Shown here: piece after piece, positions 58,621 to 64,000 of the stretch
Layout of the letters: each line of letters starts with the position of its first letter
Numbering within the stretch: the first letter of the stretch is position 1
Origin: Cardinalis cardinalis
Taxonomy: Eukaryota; Chordata; Aves; Passeriformes; Cardinalidae
Length of the DNA stretch: 64,000 nt
Direction: 5' to 3'
Assembly: GCA_014549065.1 (NCBI GenBank)
Contig: JACDOX010000007.1
Span: 3,622,417 to 3,686,416, forward strand
Notes under the pieces: model-generated
Told to the model about the DNA's origin: nothing
The model's database searches: none
Seen by the model: the letters and a program-made list of their open reading frames with translations, nothing else
Made by a program: the position numbers and the translations under genes

Positions 58621-61600
58621 TAAACAAATGGGCATGTCCTCTCTACCCCCAGACAGCTGCTACTGCTGTAAGACATTAGGCAGAGGGTGCAAAGTGCTTC
58701 TGGATGGAAGGGAAGTGCTACCCGTGCCTCTGGAGCTACATTTCTGCAGTGTAATGAAATGCCAGGTGTGGAAGAGTGCTTGGATAGGAGCAATTTCCAT
58801 TTGCTCTGTGGTTTGCATTGCTCTGGGGACACGCACACTGCAAAGTTTCCTTGAGTGGTTGTTTGCTCACGGGCAGGAAGATCTGCATGGGAACAGAGGT
58901 GGCTTAGTCATACACCGCTGCACTGGTGTCCCTGGGGTTGAGAGGCTACCTGGCATTGCTGAATAAGGTGCCACTGGAATGGTGTGAGAGGCTGCTGAAC
59001 CTTGGCACCAGGCAGAGTAGTGCCAGCAGCAGTCCTTTGTCCCTGGAAAACAAACTGACAGGGCAGTTTGGGGTGTTTTCTCCTGGCAGTAGCCCCTCTT
59101 GGCTGACCTAGTGATAAACATTCTGCAGCACTGAGGCCTGGNTTTTCTGATAATGACTTGGATGACTCGAACTCTCCTTCTGCTGTTATAGGAACCAAAG
59201 CAGAGTGTATTAGGGTGCCCCATTTCCCCCACTTCCAGTTTCTCCTCAACAGGAGACACCTGGGAGGCAGTAACCTGCAAACATGACATTTCCATGCCAT
59301 TGCAGATCCTCTGCCATAAGATGATCTGTTTTGAGGAATGCAGCTGCATGGCAAGAGAGGGAGGTAATCAAGTAACTGGATGGGGAGCTAAGATCTCAGA
59401 CTTGCTCTTCCTGCAGGACATTTTAATATTTGGGAAATTTCATGGCTGCAGCAGAAGGAGACAAGTGAGAAAAGAAAGTAAAGTGCTAAAAGCTAGGGGC
59501 AGTTGTGGGTAAAATTTAGCCATCTGAAAGTTAGATACAAGCATTTTGGTGTGCGAGGGTGAACATCTGTAGCTGGCTTTAAAATATAAAATCTAAGCAC
59601 TCATTCNGTAGGGCTGAAAGAGAGCTCTGCCCCTGACAGGGGCACCTTGCCATCAATGTAATTCCNATGGCAGCAAACACGTAACACAGGGTGTGTCATT
59701 CTCAGTATGTGGGGCTGTCTCCACAGGATTCCCCTCCTGGAACTATTTCCTGGGGACTCTGGTTGTGCNGTGGGGAGCTGTTCGCTCCCTTGGAGGCTTC
59801 CTTCCCCCGGCTTGGCTTGTCTGGCAGGTATCTCCTCAGCTCAGCTGCTGACGGCAAGTGAGAGGAGGGGAGCNAGGAGATCCTCACAGACAGTTCAAAC
59901 GCAAACTAAGAGGCATGTGTTGAAATGTCGTCAAAGTAGCAGGAGTTCATTTTATTGAGGAATACATATAATAAAGATAGAACAAAGGGACTGAAATGGT
60001 GAACAGATGGGCGGGTGTTCTTCAGTGGCTCAGGAGCTGTGTGAACATGCTGGTTTATGCCCTCCCCCTCTTTCTGCCTTTTTTTTTTTCCCTTGGTTTG
60101 ATTTGCCTTAGTTTTGATGCATCAGGGTAGAATGTGAGATGATATGCCAGTATATGTCAGAAACTTGGGGAAAATAAACCCCCTTTTTCTAACATCAAAC
60201 TACTGCTATCAATAGGAACAGCAACTGTTCAAAATTTGTTTCAGAGCTGCCAAGAAGTGAACATTCATAGGAGAGAGAGAAAGAGAGAGAGAAGGGAAAA
60301 AAATATTTTTCCCTGCTGTTTGCAAGGTGGACACAAATGCAAGCGGTAGGAGGCTGACAACTTGACACATGTCTAATAAATCTAAAGCATGGGAAAAAAG
60401 TCAACAATTCACTGTACAAGAAAGCATTACCAGGATAAAAAAGTACAATCCAACAAACTTCTCACTTAAAAAAATGTTTATTCCCAAATCGGTGAGGAAC
60501 ATATATATTAGAGCCTCAATTTCTCTTCTCCTCCCCTCNGGATGTTCCTTTTTCTGAATTTCTTTTTTTTAAACCGGGGACACATTAAGTCCTGTGCTGT
60601 GGAAGCTGAGGTTTGCTGCATTATAAATGAACAAGGTGCAAAAGCCGAGTCCAGCGAGCAGATGTTGGGAGCTCAGCGTGCTGGTGACAAAGGGCTAGAG
60701 TGCAAGAAGCTTCCATCGCACGTCTGTTCTTCAGCACAGAGCAGGCAAGGTTTTAATTTGACAAGTTGGTTGGATGCAGGGAATTCACAGATCTCGGTGA
60801 AAGCCAAACAGATTTGGCCACCTACTGCATGGCCACATTCAGCTGAAAGGGTAGCAGTTGTGGAAATGTCTCCTGCTCCAGCCGCCAGACACCACGTACA
60901 CCACGGGGAGCCTCGAGGAGGCTTGTTTACCACAGGCAGCAAATTCCTTTAAAAGGGAAGAAGGGGGAAAGAAAGAAGTGGAAGTGGAAAAAAAAATAAA
61001 AATCATTCTTCTGTTATCAAAATAATTAGGCATTTTTACTTCAGGTTGCTGGTTGTTTATTTTTTAAAGCTCTTCATCCTCTTGTTTTTTAATAGTTGGT
61101 ATGTTATGAAATGCAAGAATGAAAATGAATGCCAAAACTAATGGAAATTTTCCTACAAGCCTCATGTAAACAGAAACATCAGCATTAAAGTTATGAATCT
61201 TAATTTGTGCCACTGAGCTAAAATTTGTATCTTACTGCATTAAAGGAATATAGACATACAGCACTGTGTAGCGTCTATGTGCAGTAGAGAAAACTGACAT
61301 GGTCTCTCCAATTTATGGGGAAATTGACATAATTTTGCAAAAAAAAAAAAAAAGAAAAAAGAAAAACCACTTGTGAACTGGATTTTGCATAATGGGATTA
61401 ATTTGGTTGACTGTCACATCAACTGTGCTGCAGAATGCAAGTTAATCACAACATCGGTCTGATTTAAAAGAAGAATGAAAGAAAAGGAAAAGGAAAAAAA
61501 AAAAGAAAGATATTTTCTTCCCCTCCTCAATTATTGTTTCATTTTAAGATGTGTTTTTTCCTTTCTTTCTTTTCTGTTGTAGNTCTGGCAGACAAGGCTC

Positions 61601-62049
61601 GTGTATATTTGCAATGGCCACCTCAGTAGTCTTTTCTTCCCTCCCCTGTGTACTCTTCACAGTAAAGCAGGGGAAAACTATCAATAGCTTTTGCAATCCA
61701 TGCAAAACTGCTTCCATGGCATGGCGCAACTGTGTTCGATCAACACTTAGGCTGATCAACAGAGCCAAAACAACTTTATTTTGTCACATGGACCTCCCTT
61801 ATTGCCTTTTCTCACACCCTCCCTGTGAAAGCCACATTCAGCATTGGGCTCTCCACTGAACCAGCCCCACCAAACCCTTTTCCCACCTCCATCCCTGCTT
61901 GTGGCAGTAGCAGCCCTGTTCCTCTGGCATCTGTGCATAAGTTCACAGAGAAAAGCAAGCATATGTCAGTTATTTTGTGGCTAATTTCTGTCCATTTTTC
62001 CAGAGGTATGGGATNAAGGAATTAAATCAACCGTCTTACTGGCTCTCAC
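58621..62049. other. Intergenic, no gene seen
   Basis: No supported gene. Opposite-strand overlapping open frames at 58867-59354 (160 and 148 codons, minus) each contain an ambiguous base and have no domain. A GA microsatellite lies at 60269-60292 and interrupted A runs at 61340-61362 and 61484-61510. The segment 61370-61480 has GGGATTAATTTGG-type homeodomain sequence and may be a further small element. Confidence 0.6.
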
Positions 62050-62530
62050 ATTGTATTCTTGGCGAAGGTACTGAAAACAGAGACAGCACATGTACATGAC
62101 ACATCACTTAAGTCCTCTGGTTTCTATGGTTGCAGTAGATTTTGCTTTCAGGGGGCATCCTAGGAAGGAGATAATGCCGTGCAGTGCTTTGGGCACGGTG
62201 TGGTTGAAGAATTAGCTCTGGGAATTGATCGTACCGTGATAGCAGTGACAGAGAACAAGGAATCCGGGCTGCCGGGATGTCAGAGCAACTTGCGCTTCCA
62301 GGGGACGGTGTCGTGTCAGCGATTCCTGAAGGCCCTGGCGCCACTCTGCAGCCGGTGACTGCTCCTCCATCCCTGCCTCCCTCGCAGCCAGCACGCTCCT
62401 CCATCCAGCGCAGCGCGCTGACTAGGTTAAACAATTACACTACACTAATTGGCCTGTGTCGGTCCTGATGAGAAAGTAAACAAATACTGCAGAGAAAAGC
62501 TGAGACAAATTGTATCTAATTAAATTGATG
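62050..62530. promoter_or_regulatory. Candidate conserved element: CpG-dense patch beside homeodomain sites
   Basis: From about 62229 to 62417 I count 15 CpGs in roughly 190 bases, which is near the number expected by base composition and far above the surrounding DNA. It is followed at once by an AT-rich part with CAATTA (62432-62437), CTAATTGG (62445-62452) and TAATTAAATTGATG (62517-62530). No open frame of note accompanies it. It may be an unmethylated enhancer or an orphan CpG island with a non-coding promoter. Neither can be decided from sequence alone. Confidence 0.45.
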
Positions 62531-64000
62531 AAACAAAAAGTGACAATATTTTTCCCCAGGAAAAAAAAAAAATAGGCAACTTGTAACATGACAAATATTG
62601 CGTGCTTGCAGCCATGTACCCCACCTGCTGAATTTCACACCTTTGCTTGGACATGGCTGTGCCAAGCAGGGGAGAACAGTAGTTCCCATTAGTGTCCAAA
62701 CTGCTGGGATGCTGCTTTTTGCATACAGGGAGAAGGTTGACTGCCACCTTTTAGTCATTCCACCGATGCTGCTTGTGTGTGTGCCTGCATATGTGTGTGT
62801 GTGTGTGTGTATGTGTGTGTCCTCTGAGCAGGATGGGCTGACAGCAATACTTCAGTCCATGAAAAGAATTCCCTCTTTGCCCACAGGCTAGTTGGCCCAT
62901 TCCAGAGGCATGAGCCTCCTGATGCCTTCTTATCACCCACCAAATCTCTTTTCTTGTGACAGCCACCATCTTGGCTGATCCTGGAGGTAGAAATCCCTGA
63001 CCTCAGAGCTGAAATTGTAAGGCACAATATCTTGTATGAGAGAGCAGTGCTGTCTATCTGTAAGTGGCATCAGTTTTTCTGTGAATCACAGCAACCCCTG
63101 CTACATTACCCTGGCATGAAAATCTGGGAAGACACAGGTGAGTAGGTGGGAGCATTCCAGGTATGGATAACTTTTTTTTTCATTGAGCAAAAGAGAAATA
63201 GCCAGGATAAATATCATACAGTCTAAGTCTCTGCTGCCTCCTCTCTTGCTATTCCTATGTCAATGGTCTCATTTACACATAAAGTTACTACTCCCATATG
63301 CATGTCAAGCCACAGCAGAAACAGGGAAGAGCCTCCATGCACCTTCTTAAAATCAAGACAGAAAACCTTTTAAATCACTTTGCTTTGGTGAGTTGGTGAA
63401 TATGAGGACACATCCTTGATTCACNGGGGAAAGGATTATTTAAACTTGATTACTTGGTAGGATGTTAATAAATAGGTAACCTCTGTTTTGGAGGTCATGA
63501 ACACGCAACATGACAACCAGAAAGCTGGGGCCGCTGAAATCTCCTTTCTCTGAATACCAGGGAAACCAGTGAAAAGGCACTAAGTGCAAGATCCAGCCAG
63601 CCACAGAAGCAGCTGCAATAGTGGNAGCTATGTACGTAATACGCAGCTGAGTATTTCCATACTAATCCTCTGTTTTGAGTTGCTCAGAGCTTTCCAGATG
63701 CTTTAGTTATCAGGATAAAATGTTCCAGGCCTGGTATCTGGCAAAATGAATATTTTCAATAGTTCAAGATAAAAATGGTTCCGTTATTCTTGAGTGGGAG
63801 AAATGTCCAAGGATCAAGGAAACAGATTTTTTTTTTTGGTGTGATTTTTTTTTTCCTAATAGTTCATCTGCTAAGATCTCTGAGAGACCAGATTTGAATA
63901 CTGGCATGAAGCAGCCCTTGCTGAGAGGGTCACTAGAGATTAGAACACATTGCAGCNATTGACCAGTGTGTTACAGGGAAATTTCTCTGTGATCCAAAGA
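62531..64000. other. Intergenic, no gene seen
   Basis: No supported gene. An interrupted TG microsatellite lies at 62790-62820 and T runs at about 63171-63181 and 63826-63854. The window ends in non-coding sequence, and no part of the next gene is visible. Confidence 0.62.
62790..62820 (+). repeat. (TG)n microsatellite
   Basis: A TG array of about 30 bases interrupted by one TATG step. It produces Thr/His- or Cys/Val-rich short frames that are not genes. Confidence 0.95.

Noticed and set aside
58867..59354. Overlapping 160- and 148-codon minus-strand open frames
   Set aside because: Two long frames in different phases of the same strand cannot both be real, both contain an ambiguous codon, and neither resembles a known protein.
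1..64000. tRNA, rRNA, snRNA or CRISPR-like structures
   Set aside because: I looked for cloverleaf-like or repeat-spacer patterns and saw none I could support. A tRNAscan/Infernal run would be decisive.

Overview
This window is nuclear DNA from a vertebrate, most likely a bird. There are two direct reasons. First, the only convincing coding sequence is the terminal coding exon of the zinc-finger gene ZNF407, entered through a splice acceptor. Second, the recognisable retrotransposons are CR1 LINEs, the dominant family in birds and other sauropsids. Long introns, long non-coding spans, tetranucleotide microsatellites and poly-A/T tracts fit this. There are no prokaryotic features (operons, ribosome binding sites, CRISPR arrays). 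Isolated single n characters and one 145-base run of n show that this is a draft assembly.

Layout. Positions 1-7653 are read as the last intron of ZNF407; they are AT-rich and contain a compound GGAT/AGAT microsatellite. Positions 7654-9005 are the final coding exon on the + strand, encoding the non-zinc-finger C-terminal domain and the stop codon. Positions 9006 to about 10190 are the 3' UTR, ending at two AATAAA signals. The remaining ~54 kb has no coding sequence I can support. It holds a CR1 3' tail (~17395-17485), a large polypyrimidine microsatellite with an assembly gap (25080-25540), a GGA/poly-G tract (33750-33816), a 61-base T run with a duplicated flank (44031-44155 and 44894-44973), an ACT microsatellite (54701-54772), and a 1.7 kb dead CR1 copy on the minus strand (~55833-57525).

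Between these repeats are several blocks that look like conserved non-coding elements: 13160-13760, 24500-24720, 30330-30880, 33060-33540, 34460-34780, 38020-38520, 48090-48760, 53090-53300, 58200-58620 and 62050-62530. They are repeat-free and rich in ATTA-type homeodomain cores, and some have unusually dense CpGs. Conservation itself cannot be seen in a single sequence, so these are inferences. In human, ZNF407 is followed by ZADH2 and the developmental regulator TSHZ1. If that order is kept here, this interval is the upstream side of the TSHZ1 regulatory landscape.

I found no previously undescribed system. The most interesting items are the candidate enhancer blocks, the CpG-dense patches beside homeodomain-site clusters, the poly-T duplication, and the repeated Gln-Val-Ile-type motif in the ZNF407 C-terminus.
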